From: Phragmites australis | Taxonomy: Eukaryota; Streptophyta; Magnoliopsida; Poales; Poaceae | Reading direction: 5' to 3' | NCBI RefSeq assembly: GCF_958298935.1 | Contig: NC_084941.1 | Location: 14,792,001 to 14,856,000 of the forward strand | Length of the DNA stretch: 64,000 nt | Shown here: positions 1 through 12,296 of the stretch, piece after piece | Numbering within the stretch: position 1 is the stretch's first letter | Layout: each line of letters starts with the position of its first letter | Program-made: the position numbers and the translations under genes | The notes under the pieces: model-generated | Databases searched by the model: none | The model's input: only the letters and a program-made list of their open reading frames with translations | What the model was told of the DNA's origin: nothing

Positions 1-2520
1 GAAACCCTGACAAGATTAGGGCAATCGACCAGATGCGATCCCCGACCAGGTTAAAAGATGTTTAGAAGCTAACATGATGCATTGCTGCTCTAAGCAGGTT
101 CATCTCAAGGCTAGGAGAAAGGGGACTACTACTCTTCAAACTCCGAAAGAAAAATGACCTCTTTTAGTGTACGCTAGAGGCAGAAATAGCATTCCAAGAA
201 CTCAAAAGGTACCTCTCCTATCCTCCCATACTAACCGTGCCTTGGCCCAACGAGGAGCTCTTGCTCTATATTGGCTCAACACCACAGGTCGCAAGTGCTG
301 TTCTGGTCGTTGAGCGGGACGACCTCCAGCGACTAGTATATTAAATCAGTGAGGTCTGGCATGACACAAAGGCTCGGTACCCACAGGATCAGAAACTGAT
401 ATACGCCATCCTAATAGCCTCTCGTAATGTCAGACACTACTTCCAGGCTCACAAAATCAAGGTGATTTTCTCGTTCCCAATTAGGAAAGTTCTCCATAGT
501 AGAGATGCGATAGGAAGAACGGCAAAATGGGCAGTAGAGCTTGGGGGATTCAACCTCCAGTTCACCCCACAAATTACTATTAAGTCTCAGGCGTTGGCCG
601 ATTTTTGTAGCCTAGTGGTCATCTGTTGAGTCCGAGCAGGTACCACGACCAGAGGCAGACGAGCACTGGACTATGCACTTTGATGGGTTGTTCACACTAA
701 AGGGAGCCGGGGCAAGAGTGGTTCTAACCTCACCCACTGATGACATCCTCAGGTACGTAGTTCAATTATATTTCCAGTAACTAATAACACTGCTAAATAT
801 GAGGACCTCTTGTCCGGAATGCGAGTAACATCCACACATAGGATTAAATGACTGTTGGCGATAGGGGACTCGCTTCTAGTCGTGAACCAGGTGCAAAAGG
901 ATTTTCAGTGCTCTGACCCAACAATGGTGGCATACCTCGCCGAAGTGAGAAGACTAGAGGGACGCTTCATCGACTTTAAGGTCAAGCATGTCCCTCGCAA
1001 GGACAACTTTCTAGCCGATGAGCTGACCCGTCTAGCTTCTTCTCATCAACATGTTCCGGTTGGAGTCTTTGAAGAAAGACTCTCACGACCATCCACCGCG
1101 GTCTCAGGCCAAGGTGAAGGGGATTCTTCGCTCCAAAATGGAGCACCCAAGGCAACACCTGTAGAGGCAACGCCTCCCTCGGTGCCATCAGCCTCGGGCG
1201 ACCATCATGTGGTCACCCTACTCAATTCGGGTACGACCTGGATGGATCAAATCTCAGACTACCTTTAGAATCGAGTAGCCCCTGACGATGATGCATCCTC
1301 AGAAAAGGTCTTGCAGCAAGCATGCAAATACTCCCTGGTAGAGGGATGCCTCTACCGCTGAGAGAGCAATGGCCTTTTACTAAAATGCATCACTTAGGAA
1401 GAGGGGAGCATAGTGCTCTCTGATATCCATGGAAGCATATATGGTAGTCACGCTTTGTACCACACCCTAGTCAGAAAAGCGTTTCAGCAAGGATTTTATT
1501 GGCCCACTGCCCTCCAGGATGCCTGCGAGCTGGTGAAACGGTGCGAGTCGTGTCAATACCACGGCCGAAATACCAACCTACTAGCCCATGCACTGCAAAC
1601 CATACCACTCTCTTGGCCTTTCACTGTGTGTGGGCTCAATATCGTGGGACCATTCCCCAAAGCCCTAGACAGTTTTGAATTTCTATTTGTGGATATCGAC
1701 AAATACACTAAGTGGATCAAGGCCGAACCCGTCAGGAAGATCACCACCACAGCAACACTTAAGTTCATACGAGGACTGGTATTTGCGGTTTGACAGTACA
1801 AACCGCATAATCATGGACAGTGAAACTCAGTTCACCAGTAGTGCTTTCCAAGACTATTGCGATGAAATCGATACCAAGGTTTGCTATGCATTTGTGGCAC
1901 ACCCCAAAGCAACGGACAGGTCGAAAGGGCCAACGGGATGGTACTACAAGGGATCAAAACCCAAGTCTTTGACTGGCTTAAAAGCTATTCAAGGCATTGG
2001 ACGGACGAACCCACAGTACTCTAGTCGCTGCGGACAACCACCAGCTGGGCTACTGTCGAGACCCCTTTCTTCTTGGTCTTTGGCATGGAGGCCATGCTCA
2101 CCTCAAAAATCGCCCTCCAGTCGCCTTGAGTCAGCAATTACTCGGACGACGACCAAGTGGCGTGACGAGAGGATGATATAAACCTGATTGAAGTGTTTCG
2201 CGATCGTGCTCTAATTCGAGTTGCCTGATATCAGCAGAGCCTCAGATGCTACCATGACCAGAAGGTACGAGAATGAACACTGGTTGTAGGTGACCTCGTC
2301 CTTAGGCAAATTCAGAATAAGGCAGGTCAGAACAAGCTCTCCACCAAGTGGGAAGGGCCCTACAAGGTGGTTGATATCACCCGACCCGGTGCAGTCAGGT
2401 TGGTCATGGAGGACGACCGGGAATTACACAACTCCTGGAACATATGCCATGTTGCGCAAGTTCTATGTGCAGGGTCGCTCGAAAATGGGCATGTTTCTCT
2501 ATTTTTGTAGGGCCTTCTAA
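1..2520 (+). pseudogene. Tat pol remnant: RT tail, RNase H, archaeal-type RNase H, integrase
   Basis: Conceptual reading across frames gives, in order: RT thumb and connection (about 1-350); the gypsy RNase H region (about 350-620, with ARYPQDQKLIYAILIASR); the second, archaeal-type RNase H (about 670-1060, with MHFDGLFTLKGAGARVVL and ending in the KDNFLADELTRLAS stretch); a linker; the integrase HHCC zinc finger (about 1420-1560, with CESCQYHG); the integrase core (about 1600-1990, with VDIDKYTKWIKAEPV and MDSETQFTS); and the integrase C-terminus (about 2290-2480, with STKWEGPYKVVDITRPGAVR). Pieces lie in different frames and carry stops, for example after DQISDYL at 1266 and after LVFAV near 1791. 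It is therefore not translatable as one protein. RNase H normally removes template RNA, and integrase inserts the cDNA. Confidence 0.88.
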
Positions 2521-3362
2521 ACGAGCGTGGAATATGACCTGTAAGTTCTAAATTTCAAAAAACCAGACTCCTTGTTTTGCAGGACTCCCCGACCAGCAAT
2601 GGCCTCTCGATAGGTTAATTCTCTAACCACAACATGCAACCACACTTAATGGCTATTACAGGATCTTCCAAACAAACAAGGCCACACACCCTCACTCGGG
2701 TCGAGTGCTGGTCGCCCCGACAGGTTTGTCGAGCTATGATCCATTTTACGCCCCAAGAACCTAACTAGCAGGCGGGAGGGGACAAAGACAGGCGTCACGA
2801 AGCCTCAACATTTTCCATCATAAAAGGGAAGGATTACAAGCTGACTGGTAACATCCATTCGGACCAACTATCCTGGCACATGCTTGCCTTATCGTCCCTG
2901 GCTCAAGTAACTAACGCGAAGTTGACAGAAAGAGTCCGCTGAACTCTCATCTCTACCTACATACTCCTTCCTGGGGCAGTTCACTGCTCCAGGGATTAGG
3001 TGATAACCTGCATATGGGCCAGGGACGGAGGCCGAGGCAAAGACCCTGTTGGAGCTAATGACCGACCCCGGCGCTCCCTGAAGACCTCTCTTCCTCTTCA
3101 TCTCCAACTCTTACTCCTCATCGATCTCCTTATCCAGAAGGTCCCAATGGATCCACTCATCGTCACCAGAAATATCAATGACCACGATCGAGGGATCCAC
3201 CTAGGCGGGAGAACAAGAAGGGCCAGTAGAAGGTGGCCTTCTTTGGAAGAGCAGAAGCGTGATGGTCGCCGGCTCCAGTCTCGCAAGTGCCGGCCCAAAC
3301 CATGTAGGCGCATGCGCAACAAAAGCCACCTCCAGAGACACCTCGATAGGCGGATCTAGAGG
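2521..3362. other. Tat spacer with antisense-ORF trace on the - strand
   Basis: This is the non-pol region between integrase and the CRM insertion. On the - strand, about 3345-3100 reads an acidic stretch including VVIDISGDDEWIHWD. It resembles the start of the antisense ORF seen on the + strand at 16748 (VIIITSSDDEDSSSE), which fits a Tat antisense ORF of a + strand element. Nothing else is recognisable. Confidence 0.45.
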
Positions 3363-3367
3363 CAGAG
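3363..3367. repeat. CRM target-site duplication, left copy (CAGAG)
   Basis: CAGAG sits immediately before the left LTR (TGATGAGG...) and again immediately after the right LTR at 11483-11487. A perfect 5-bp duplication is typical of Ty3/gypsy integration and fixes both element ends. Confidence 0.95.
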
Positions 3368-4397
3368 TGATGAGGACATCCCCAACAACACTCATTCTCT
3401 TGGTCATGGGGCAGACTTGGTTGACGCTACAAGTCCCTCACAAACTGTTGATGCCAATAAAGGTCCTATGACAAGAGCTCGATTGAAACAAATGCAACAA
3501 GAGGTGAATCTGTTCCTTAATGATTGCAATCATACTTTTAGTGAGAATTGTTTACTACCTAATGGGAATACATTGCTTGTTCTCAGGTTTGAATCACATG
3601 TCACATGGGAGAATAAGGATGAGCTGGACATGTGTGGTGACGCTACTGTCCATAACTGCTTGGTTGTGCATTTGATGAGGACATAGCGCTACCATGGACA
3701 CGACCACCTCCTCGACCAGTCCGACCACCTTCTCGACCATTCTCCACCAGTCCAACGACCTCCTCGACCAGTCATGCCGACCAGTGCTGGTGTGCTCATC
3801 GACAAGTCAGGCTTCGCCTTTGACTACTTGGGAACCTGACAAGCCAAGACTACTCTAGAACCCGACAAGGCAAGGCGAGATGGTCCTACATGACTCCTTT
3901 TGGGCCACACCATTTTGGTTGGTTTGTATGTTATGTTTGAAAACAATTAGAGTCTTTCAGCCTTTTATGAAGCAAACTGCACATGGGCTGTTGTTTTTAT
4001 TGTTGGGCCAAGTCCAGCCCATGTAGAACTAAGGGCAGGGGTTGCCCTCACTATATATACCCACCTGTAACCTCCCTTCTAGGGTGCACCACGAATTTGA
4101 ACTAGCAGCAGCCATTTCTTGTCTCTAAGGTTTGAGTGTGCAGCAGCCACCCCCTTGGAGATTGAGAGATTTGCTAGTTATATCTGTTGTTCTTGTGTAT
4201 TCCTTTGGATTTGCAGCTGCAACAGCGTCTACTTCCCGTGGTCAAGTAGACAAAGACCGAATCGTGTGGTTGGGCGAATTCTTTTGTCATAGGTTGCTGC
4301 TCAAGCAGTGGTTGGTGCCATCGGTTCGTCAGGTTGCACGGGTCAAGTTATCCCCCACGATTCTACGACGAGAAGATCGGGCAACTCTCCTGCATCA
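3368..4397 (+). repeat. CRM 5' LTR (1030 bp)
   Basis: It starts TGATG and ends CATCA, and reads the same as 10453-11482. It carries a TATA-like promoter at 4052-4059, so transcription should start a few tens of bases downstream. Its first 319 bases also contain the reading frame for the polyprotein C-terminus (stop at 3684-3686), which is meaningless here because no upstream frame joins it. Confidence 0.95.
4052..4059 (+). promoter_or_regulatory. TATA box in CRM 5' LTR
   Basis: TATATATA lies in a GC-moderate setting about 340 bases before the LTR end, the expected place for the Pol II promoter that makes genomic and gag-pol RNA. The identical copy in the 3' LTR is at 11137-11144. Confidence 0.75.
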
Positions 4398-4399
4398 TC

Positions 4400-4411
4400 T
4401 GGTATCAGGGC
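4400..4411 (+). promoter_or_regulatory. CRM primer-binding site (initiator tRNA-Met type)
   Basis: TGGTATCAGGGC lies two bases after the LTR end. It matches the usual plant initiator tRNA-Met site TGGTATCAGAGC except for one base. The SIRE-like element at 54642 has the exact form. Confidence 0.9.
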
Positions 4412-5683
4412 TTAAGTTCACTCGGTAGGATCATTTATCTTAGTCACTTGTTTTACTTTCCTGTCCCATACCCTAAAATCCCAAAAAAAAATGCTACTAA
4501 ACCATAGCTAAATCTGGAGCATAGTGAGCTTTGTTAGGTTTTAGTCCAATAGTTTAAGTTTGGTTGCTGTATCTTAGAGTTTCCTTGTGTTTCCCTTTCT
4601 CTTTTCCACCCCATATCTGTTTCCCCCCTTTGGTTCATGTGTTCTTGGTCGGGTTGGATTTCCCTCTCGAGTCTAGCTCGAGTCCAGATCTCAGATTTCT
4701 GCAGCAAGGACCGAAATCAGTGCAACCTTTGTAAACGAAGTCGGATTTGAGCGTTTAGATACTTGTTGGAAAGCTTGTGACACATACTACAAAATATCTT
4801 TTAAGCTCAATTCCAAATTCAGCTCCCCTCTTTCAGCTTTAGCACCGACAAGGTTCATAGTCTGGAGATCCCATATAGTATTTGCTGGTCTGCATTCTGC
4901 AACATTCAGAAGTATTCATCCTTGTTTGCAGTCCCTAGTGAACCCCTTTTCCTTCCTTTGTGAAAACTTTGAACCTATTTGGGACTAGCTATAGGTTTTT
5001 TGCTCCAGGGCCTTGCACTTATGTTAATTTGAGCAGCGAAAAATACATATCTACATCTGGGTGCTGGTCACAGTAGCAAAAGAAAAAAAAAAGAAAAAAA
5101 AAAAAGAAAAGAAGAGCCAAAAAAAAAAAAGGCAGAAATAAAACAATGGTGTTGTGATCAGTATTGCAATTTCAGTTTGTCACACCTGCTCTAGTTGAGT
5201 TATATCCTTTTGTGCACATCAACAAGCCTGCTTGAAACTTTGAGCATTTAGCTAGCGTCCCTCCTTGCACTTGTGCAACAAGAGCTTTGCTATAAATTTT
5301 CAGTTTGTGAATGGCTCATTTCCTTGGTTGCACAAGTCTCATTATCATTGCGTGTTGAGTTGTTCCCAAAATTTCATATATATCTGGATCAGCAACTTGG
5401 CTTTGCATTCATTGGATTATTACTTAGCCTTGCAATAACTAGTGCTTCAGATTATATAGGACAAGAATACCTCACCGAGCTCCACAAATAAGCCTCTGTT
5501 TTAGCAGCATCTTGACATTGAATTCGCTTGATCTATCATGTATTCCTTGTTTATTACCACGAGAGAGCGTGCAGCTGCAACTCTGTAAGGATGCATAAGA
5601 CTTCAGTTGGTAAGCTAGAGCAAGAAGCCTTTTACATCTTTCCTGAAAAGATTTTGTAAATTTGGATATTTTCTTCACTAACC
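4412..5683 (+). other. CRM untranslated leader
   Basis: About 1.27 kb lies between the primer-binding site and the gag ATG. It holds no long ORF with an ATG start and has a strongly A-rich stretch at about 5079-5132. Packaging signals would be expected here but I cannot identify one. Confidence 0.75.
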
Positions 5684-8600
5684 ATGGCAGGCCAACCAGA
5701 GGTTACACCAAGTTATGTCACACAAACTCAGCTTGAACAATTGGTAGAAGAATTCAACAATCAGCTCAATGAGAATATGAACAATCTCCGCACCGAAATT
5801 GTTGAAGATGTTGTCAAGGCATTGAGGGTAGAAGGAGCCGCTGTCAATCAAGGTGATGCAAGTGTGCAAGGAGAAGAGCTTGATGAGACTGATGAGGAAG
5901 CTGCTGCCCGTGTGCAACGGGAAGCACAAGAAAGGAGTGACCAAGCTGCTGTCCATGCTGCTCGCCCACCTGGGCCAGTGCGTGGTGGAGGCGGTAACGG
6001 TGCTGCTCATGGCCAAGGGAGAGGCCGTGGACGTGGAGGTGCTGCTGCAAATGGAGTAGCTCAGCCTGAACCTTTTGTGTTGCAACGCAATGATTACTAC
6101 CCTCGTCGTGGTCGCAATGGCGACAATCAGCCAAATGAGGAGAGATTTGGCAAACTCAAGTTCAGCATCCCCAAGTTTGAAGGCACTTCTGACCCTGATG
6201 TATATCTCACCTGGGAGTTAAAGGTTGACAAGATATTTCGCATGCACAACTATTCAGAAGAGAAGAAGTTAGCCATGGCATCATTGGAGTTTGATGGATA
6301 TGCTCTAATCTGGTGGGAACAAGTTCAGAATCAACGTGAGGAGAATGGGGAGTTTCCAGTGTTATCATGGGAAGAAATGAAAAGAGAAATGAGGGCACGG
6401 TTTGTTCCTAAGCATTACAAACGAGACCTTTTTGACAAGCTGCAGAACTTGAGACAAGGGAACCGTTCGGTGGAAGAATACTATAAGGAGATGGAGCAAG
6501 CAATGATTAGAGCACGTGTTCATGAAGATGAAGAGCAATCCATGTCACGTTTTCTTTTCGGCCTTAATAAGCCAATTAAGCGTGTTGTGGAATTTCAGAC
6601 CTACAACAATGTAGTGCAGCTAGTGCACATAGCACAAAAGGCAGAGAGGCAATTGCAAGACGATGCTAGACCAGCAAAAGCATCAACATTCAGTTTAAGG
6701 GTGCCACCAGGATCCTCAAAAACCACAAAATTCAGTTTGGGACGAGGTACCTATTCACCCAGCCCGAGCAGCAGTTCTTTTTCTCGTTCTGGATCTTTTG
6801 CTAAATCAGCACCCTCATCTAGTGAGAATAAGACGCCAAAACCAGTATCATCTGCTGCCTCGTCCGTGGGATCTACCTCCAAGAGTAGCTCTATCCAGTG
6901 TTTCAAGTGTTTAGGGCGTGGCCATGTTGTCAAGGAATGTCCAAATAATCGTGCAATGCTTGTCACCGAGGAGGGTCAGTATGAATCAGCTAGTGAAGAT
7001 GAGATTCAGCCTGAAATTGAGAGTGGAAAGTTTGATGACACTGAAGAGGAGAATGCAGAGGAGTACAAGGCATATCCTTTTGAGGCTGGTCACACCATTG
7101 TGGTCACCAAAACACTGAGTGTTCAGATCAATGATGAAGAACAGGCGCAACGATTCAACCTATTCCAGACCCAAGCTAAAGTGAATGATAAGCTGATTAA
7201 GTTGATAATTGATGGTGGTAGCTGCCACAACCTTGCTAGCATGGGAATGTGTGAGAAGCTTGGGCTGACCCTGATGAAGCATCCTCACCCCTACCATGTG
7301 CAATGGTTTAGCGATTGTGGCGATGTGAAGGTGCAGTACTTGGTGAGAGTTACTTTCAAAATACATGATTACACCGATACTGTTGATTGCGATGTTGTGC
7401 CTATGACTGTTTGCCACTTGCTATTGGGGCGGCCATGGCAATTTGATAGAAGTGTTCTACATGAAGGCCGGGACAACACCCATGCTTTGAAGTGGCAAGG
7501 TAAAGGCATCAAGCTGCTACCCATGACACCAAATCAGATTATAGCAGCAAACATGCAAAGGAAGATTGAAGTAAAGAATATAAGTGAGGATCAACTTGAG
7601 AAGAAGAAGATGACTGCCATCCACAAGTCAGTGAGTGAGGGTCACAAAGCAAGCTTGAATGGAAAGAGGAAGAGTGAGAAGCAGAAGTTAGTTATGATAG
7701 CTACTAAATCTGAGATGAAGGAAGTGAGAGATAACCCCAAAATGGTGCATTTTGTACTGCTGTACAAGGGTGCAATGCTTTCTACTAATGACTTAACTCC
7801 TCTTCCTAGTGTTGTTTGTAGTCTGTTGCAGGACTTTGAAGATGTGTTTCCGGAGGAGATACCAGCGGGTCTACCTCCACTTCGTGGGATTGAACATCAG
7901 ATCGACCTCATCCCAGGAGTTTCCCTTCCTAACCGACCACCGTACCGGACTGACCCCAAACAAACCAAGGAGATTCAGCGACAGGTGCAGGTGCTGCTAG
8001 AAAAAGGGTATGTGCGAGAAAGTCTTAGCCCTTGTGCTGTCCCTGTTATCCTTGTCCCTAAGAAAGATGGTACATGGAGAATGTGCGTTGATTGTAGGGC
8101 AATTAACAACATCACTATTCGGTATCGTCATCCCATCCCTAGACTTGATGATATGCTGGATGAACTTAGCGGTGCTGTTATATTCTCTAAAATTGATTTG
8201 CGTAGTGGGTACCATCAGATTAGGATGAAAGAAGGGGATGAATGGAAGACAGCTTTTAAAACAAAATCAGGTTTATATGAATGGTTAGTAATGCCCTTTG
8301 GTTTGACTAATGCACCTAGCACATTCATGCGCTTAATGAATCATGTTTTGAGAGTTTTCATTGGGAAATTTGTTGTGGTTTATTTTGATGACATTCTAAT
8401 ATATAGCCGCACAATGGAAGAGCATGTAGAGCATCTTAAACAAGTGCTGCAAGTACTTAGATCTGAGAGATTGTATGCTAACATGGAGAAGTGCACGTTT
8501 TGCACAAACAAGGTTGTGTTTTTGGGCTTTGTTGTTTCTGCACAGGGAGTAGAAGTTGATGAATCTAAAGTTGAAGCTATCAAAAATTGGCCTACGCCTG

Positions 8601-10771
8601 TCAATGTAAGCCAAGTAAGAAGCTTTCATGGTCTCGCTGGTTTCTATCGGCGTTTCGTGAAGAATTTCAGCACCATCGCTGCTCCTTTGAACGAGCTCAC
8701 CAAGAAAGGTATTGAATTTGTCTGGGGTAAGTCACAAGAAAGTGCTTTTCAAGAACTCAAGAAATGTCTTACTGAAGCACCTTTGCTTGTTCTGCCTGAT
8801 TTTAACAAATCATTTGAGGTCGAATGTGATGCTAGTGGTTTGGGCATTGGAGGTGTTCTGATGCAAGAAGGAAAACCAGTGGCTTACTTTAGTGAGAAGT
8901 TGGGAGGAGCTCAACTGAATTACCCTGTGTATGATAAGGAATTGTATGCTCTTGTTCGTGTTCTTGAGACTTGGCAACATTATCTTTGGCCTAAAGAATT
9001 TATCATTCATTCTGATCATGAAGCTTTAAAGTATTTGAAAGGCCAAGCCAAACTGAACCGTAGGCATGCTAAATGGGTAGAATTTATTGAATCTTTTCCA
9101 TACCTTGTGAAATATAAGAAAGGGAAAGATAATGTTGTTGCTGATGCTTTATCTCGTAAGGTTATTTTACTGAACCAACTGGATGTAAAGGTGCCTGGAT
9201 TAGAAAATTTGCGAGCATTATACCCTTCTGATCATGATTTTGCTGAACCATACCTAAAATGCAAAAATGGGAAGGGTTGGGAAAAGTTCCATGTGCATGA
9301 TGGATTCTTATTTCGTGCTAACAAGTTGTGTGTCCCAGACTCGTCCATTCGTTTGCTTTTATTGCAGGAATCCCATATGGGTGGATTGATGGGTCACTTT
9401 GGACGAGAGAAGACGTACTCGCTGCTCAGCGACCACTTCTATTGGCCCAAGATGAGACGCGATGTTGAGAGGTTTGTGCAGCGATGTACAACATGTCATA
9501 AGGCCAAATCAAAACTGAACCCCCATGGTTTGTATACTCCGCTTCCTGTTCCTAATGCACCTTGGGAGGATATTAGTATGGATTTTGTGTTAGGACTGCC
9601 AAGAACTAAGAGGGGGAGGGATTCAGTTTTTGTAGTGGTGGATAGGTTTTCTAAAATGGCACACTTTATTCCCTGTCACAAGAGCGACGATGCATCGCAT
9701 GTAGCTGATTTGTTTTTCAGGGAAGTTGTGAGATTGCATGGCGTGCCGATGACGATTGTTTCTGACCGAGATGTGAAGTTCATGAGTTATTTTTGGAAGA
9801 CCTTGTGGGCCAAGCTTGGGACAAAGTTGTTATTTTCCACAACTTGTCACCCACAAACTGATGGACAAACTGAGGTTGTTAATCGCACCCTCTCCATGTT
9901 GCTGCGCACAATGATAAAGAAGAGCTTAAGGGAGTGGGAAGATTGTTTGCCTCATGTGGAGTTTGCCTACAATAGAGCTGTGCATTCCACCACCAAAATG
10001 TGTCCTTTTGAGGTGGTGTATGGTTTCAAACCAATCACCCCACTTGATCTGCTGCCTCTACCATTGCAAGAGCGAGCTAACATGGAGGCCTCAAAAAGAG
10101 CTGATTATGTGAAGAAAATTCACATGAAGACCAAAGAAGAGATTGAAAAGAAAGTAAAGTGCTATGCTTCAAAGGCAAATAGGCATCGCAAGAAGTTACT
10201 TTTCCAACCAGGAGATTTAGTATGGGTGCATCTAAGAAAGGACCGATTTCCTGAGAAGCGCAAGTCCAAGCTAATGCCTCGTGGTGATGGCCCATTCCGC
10301 GTTCTTGAGAAGATTAATGATAATGCTTACAAGATTGAGCTCCCTGGCGATGACTATGCAGTGAGTGCTACCTTCAACGTCGCAGATTTATCACCATTCT
10401 TTGGCTTGGAAGAAACAGAGTCGAGGACAACTCCTTTTGAAGAGGGGGAGGATGATGAGGACATCCCCAACAACACTCATTCTCTTGGTCATGGGGCAGA
10501 CTTGGTTGACGCTACAAGTCCCTCACAAACTGTTGATGCCAATAAAGGTCCTATGACAAGAGCTCGATTGAAACAAATGCAACAAGAGGTGAATCTGTTC
10601 CTTAATGATTGCAATCATACTTTTAGTGAGAATTGTTTACTACCTAATGGGAATACATTGCTTGTTCTCAGGTTTGAATCACATGTCACATGGGAGAATA
10701 AGGATGAGCTGGACATGTGTGGTGACGCTACTGTCCATAACTGCTTGGTTGTGCATTTGATGAGGACATAG
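5684..10771 (+). CDS. CRM gag-pol polyprotein, intact (1695 aa)
   Basis: This is one uninterrupted frame whose ATG sits in a good context (ACCATGG). Order of parts: retrotransposon Gag domain about residues 165-300; CCHC zinc knuckle C406-C419 ([14 protein letters not shown]); aspartic protease with D510 (IDGGSCHN); reverse transcriptase about 730-940 with YFDD at 900-903; RNase H with D1049 (ECDAS) and a VVADALSRK end; integrase HHCC finger; DDE core D1320, D1361, E1397 with a 35-residue D-E spacing; GPY/F-type module near 1530 ([20 protein letters not shown]); acidic linker; and a C-terminal tail from about residue 1590 that is encoded inside the 3' LTR. All catalytic residues I looked for are present. 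There is no chromodomain. In CRM elements the tail after GPY/F (CR motif) is thought to act in centromere targeting. The product should form virus-like particles, copy the RNA and insert the cDNA. Confidence 0.97.
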   Translation: MAGQPEVTPSYVTQTQLEQLVEEFNNQLNENMNNLRTEIVEDVVKALRVEGAAVNQGDASVQGEELDETDEEAAARVQREAQERSDQAAVHAARPPGPVRGGGGNGAAHGQGRGRGRGGAAANGVAQPEPFVLQRNDYYPRRGRNGDNQPNEERFGKLKFSIPKFEGTSDPDVYLTWELKVDKIFRMHNYSEEKKLAMASLEFDGYALIWWEQVQNQREENGEFPVLSWEEMKREMRARFVPKHYKRDLFDKLQNLRQGNRSVEEYYKEMEQAMIRARVHEDEEQSMSRFLFGLNKPIKRVVEFQTYNNVVQLVHIAQKAERQLQDDARPAKASTFSLRVPPGSSKTTKFSLGRGTYSPSPSSSSFSRSGSFAKSAPSSSENKTPKPVSSAASSVGSTSKSSSIQCFKCLGRGHVVKECPNNRAMLVTEEGQYESASEDEIQPEIESGKFDDTEEENAEEYKAYPFEAGHTIVVTKTLSVQINDEEQAQRFNLFQTQAKVNDKLIKLIIDGGSCHNLASMGMCEKLGLTLMKHPHPYHVQWFSDCGDVKVQYLVRVTFKIHDYTDTVDCDVVPMTVCHLLLGRPWQFDRSVLHEGRDNTHALKWQGKGIKLLPMTPNQIIAANMQRKIEVKNISEDQLEKKKMTAIHKSVSEGHKASLNGKRKSEKQKLVMIATKSEMKEVRDNPKMVHFVLLYKGAMLSTNDLTPLPSVVCSLLQDFEDVFPEEIPAGLPPLRGIEHQIDLIPGVSLPNRPPYRTDPKQTKEIQRQVQVLLEKGYVRESLSPCAVPVILVPKKDGTWRMCVDCRAINNITIRYRHPIPRLDDMLDELSGAVIFSKIDLRSGYHQIRMKEGDEWKTAFKTKSGLYEWLVMPFGLTNAPSTFMRLMNHVLRVFIGKFVVVYFDDILIYSRTMEEHVEHLKQVLQVLRSERLYANMEKCTFCTNKVVFLGFVVSAQGVEVDESKVEAIKNWPTPVNVSQVRSFHGLAGFYRRFVKNFSTIAAPLNELTKKGIEFVWGKSQESAFQELKKCLTEAPLLVLPDFNKSFEVECDASGLGIGGVLMQEGKPVAYFSEKLGGAQLNYPVYDKELYALVRVLETWQHYLWPKEFIIHSDHEALKYLKGQAKLNRRHAKWVEFIESFPYLVKYKKGKDNVVADALSRKVILLNQLDVKVPGLENLRALYPSDHDFAEPYLKCKNGKGWEKFHVHDGFLFRANKLCVPDSSIRLLLLQESHMGGLMGHFGREKTYSLLSDHFYWPKMRRDVERFVQRCTTCHKAKSKLNPHGLYTPLPVPNAPWEDISMDFVLGLPRTKRGRDSVFVVVDRFSKMAHFIPCHKSDDASHVADLFFREVVRLHGVPMTIVSDRDVKFMSYFWKTLWAKLGTKLLFSTTCHPQTDGQTEVVNRTLSMLLRTMIKKSLREWEDCLPHVEFAYNRAVHSTTKMCPFEVVYGFKPITPLDLLPLPLQERANMEASKRADYVKKIHMKTKEEIEKKVKCYASKANRHRKKLLFQPGDLVWVHLRKDRFPEKRKSKLMPRGDGPFRVLEKINDNAYKIELPGDDYAVSATFNVADLSPFFGLEETESRTTPFEEGEDDEDIPNNTHSLGHGADLVDATSPSQTVDANKGPMTRARLKQMQQEVNLFLNDCNHTFSENCLLPNGNTLLVLRFESHVTWENKDELDMCGDATVHNCLVVHLMRT
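10439..10452 (+). promoter_or_regulatory. CRM polypurine tract, inside the coding frame
   Basis: GAAGAGGGGGAGGA directly precedes the 3' LTR and would prime plus-strand DNA. It also encodes part of the acidic linker of the polyprotein, so the same bases serve both roles. Confidence 0.88.
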
Positions 10772-11482
10772 CGCTACCATGGACACGACCACCTCCTCGA
10801 CCAGTCCGACCACCTTCTCGACCATTCTCCACCAGTCCAACGACCTCCTCGACCAGTCATGCCGACCAGTGCTGGTGTGCTCATCGACAAGTCAGGCTTC
10901 GCCTTTGACTACTTGGGAACCTGACAAGCCAAGACTACTCTAGAACCCGACAAGGCAAGGCGAGATGGTCCTACATGACTCCTTTTGGGCCACACCATTT
11001 TGGTTGGTTTGTATGTTATGTTTGAAAACAATTAGAGTCTTTCAGCCTTTTATGAAGCAAACTGCACATGGGCTGTTGTTTTTATTGTTGGGCCAAGTCC
11101 AGCCCATGTAGAACTAAGGGCAGGGGTTGCCCTCACTATATATACCCACCTGTAACCTCCCTTCTAGGGTGCACCACGAATTTGAACTAGCAGCAGCCAT
11201 TTCTTGTCTCTAAGGTTTGAGTGTGCAGCAGCCACCCCCTTGGAGATTGAGAGATTTGCTAGTTATATCTGTTGTTCTTGTGTATTCCTTTGGATTTGCA
11301 GCTGCAACAGCGTCTACTTCCCGTGGTCAAGTAGACAAAGACCGAATCGTGTGGTTGGGCGAATTCTTTTGTCATAGGTTGCTGCTCAAGCAGTGGTTGG
11401 TGCCATCGGTTCGTCAGGTTGCACGGGTCAAGTTATCCCCCACGATTCTACGACGAGAAGATCGGGCAACTCTCCTGCATCA
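10453..11482 (+). repeat. CRM 3' LTR (1030 bp)
   Basis: It reads identical to 3368-4397. Bases 10453-10771 encode the last 106 residues and stop codon of gag-pol. It ends CATCA and is followed by CAGAG. Confidence 0.95.
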
Positions 11483-11487
11483 CAGAG
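11483..11487. repeat. CRM target-site duplication, right copy (CAGAG)
   Basis: This is a perfect match to 3363-3367. Confidence 0.95.
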
Positions 11488-11819
11488 GTAGCTCCACCTC
11501 CGCCAAGTCATCCAAGATCATCGACCGCTCCGGCGATGAAGGAAGGGAGTACACCATGGCCTGAGAGTCTGCCTACACTACGGAGCGGAGCGAAAGACAT
11601 AGATAGAAAAGGATGGGCTCTAGGCACTGGAAGACCTGAAGGGAGGAGGTGAGGCAAGGGGATGCATTATAAGGTCATCAAACACTTGTCTTTAAAAACC
11701 CACAGCGGCACCCACACCGACGCGGCATTCAAAACACTCGAAACCTGAGGGGGCGCACTGATGGAGCCAAGAGTCCTTCAGGTCCAGAAACAATCAACGT
11801 CTCTCCTCTCGTCCCCCTT

Positions 11820-11854
<35 letters not shown>

Positions 11855-12008
11855 GGACACTTAAGCCACCCCACATGACCTGAAATTCAGACTCAAGCTT
11901 TAGGAACTGATGACATCAAATGACCACTCCCTGGGTGGACTACGTCTACCCAGGACCCAAGTGGCACAACCAGGTCAAACCTCAGTCATAGGGAGACTTG
12001 GAGGCTAC
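11488..12008 (+). other. Tat element 1 spacer, right of the CRM insertion
   Basis: This continues the sequence broken at 3362 and leads into the polypurine context GGGAGACTTGGAGGCTAC at about 11991-12008. It holds a (CT)n tract but no convincing gene. Confidence 0.6.
11822..11852. repeat. (CT)n microsatellite
   Basis: About fifteen uninterrupted CT units in the Tat spacer. Confidence 0.95.
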
Positions 12009-12296
12009 TATCGGTGTATTAAGTAAAGGGGTACCCTGACTAACAGGCTCCGCATGGGACCTAACAACTGGAGCAGTATACGCCCCAAAGTCTGGTCGAT
12101 CATGCGACCACAACAACCAATCTAACACCCGCCTGACCAGTCTCCCTATTGGTCGCTTACATCGACGACTAGCCCCGCTATCGCAGGGCCAGATTTGATG
12201 CAACCTATCTAGAGCACAGTCACTAATATCCACTCAAGTGTTTTCTTTCCCCTGACACCAACACCAGACGACGAAGTCATGGACGGCGCAGTTAGG

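Larger units (their letters stand above)
3368..11482 (+). mobile_element. Full-length CRM-type centromeric retrotransposon (Ty3/gypsy chromovirus, CRM clade)
   Basis: This is a complete element of 8115 bp: LTR 3368-4397, initiator-tRNA-type primer-binding site at 4400, leader, one open gag-pol frame 5684-10771, polypurine tract 10439-10452, LTR 10453-11482, and a perfect CAGAG duplication outside. CRM assignment is from memory of the family. The LTR begins TGATGAGGACATCC, the polyprotein runs into the 3' LTR, the protease has an IDGGSCHN active site, the integrase C-terminus has a GPY/F-type module, and no classical chromodomain follows. CRM elements concentrate in grass centromeres. The two LTRs show no difference on reading at a constant offset of 7085, so insertion was recent. 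Confidence 0.93.

Noticed and set aside
3417..3686. 89-codon ORF in the CRM 5' LTR
   Set aside because: It is the LTR copy of the polyprotein C-terminus. Here it has no upstream frame, so it is not a gene.
4132..4428. ORF of 98 codons in the LTR (and its copy at 11217)
   Set aside because: It begins with TTG, lies in the R-U5 part of the LTR, and runs past the LTR end with a different tail in each copy.
11822..11852. (CT)n and (GA)n tracts (also 29500-29525) as satellite or regulatory arrays
   Set aside because: Short simple microsatellites within TE sequence, with no sign of expansion.
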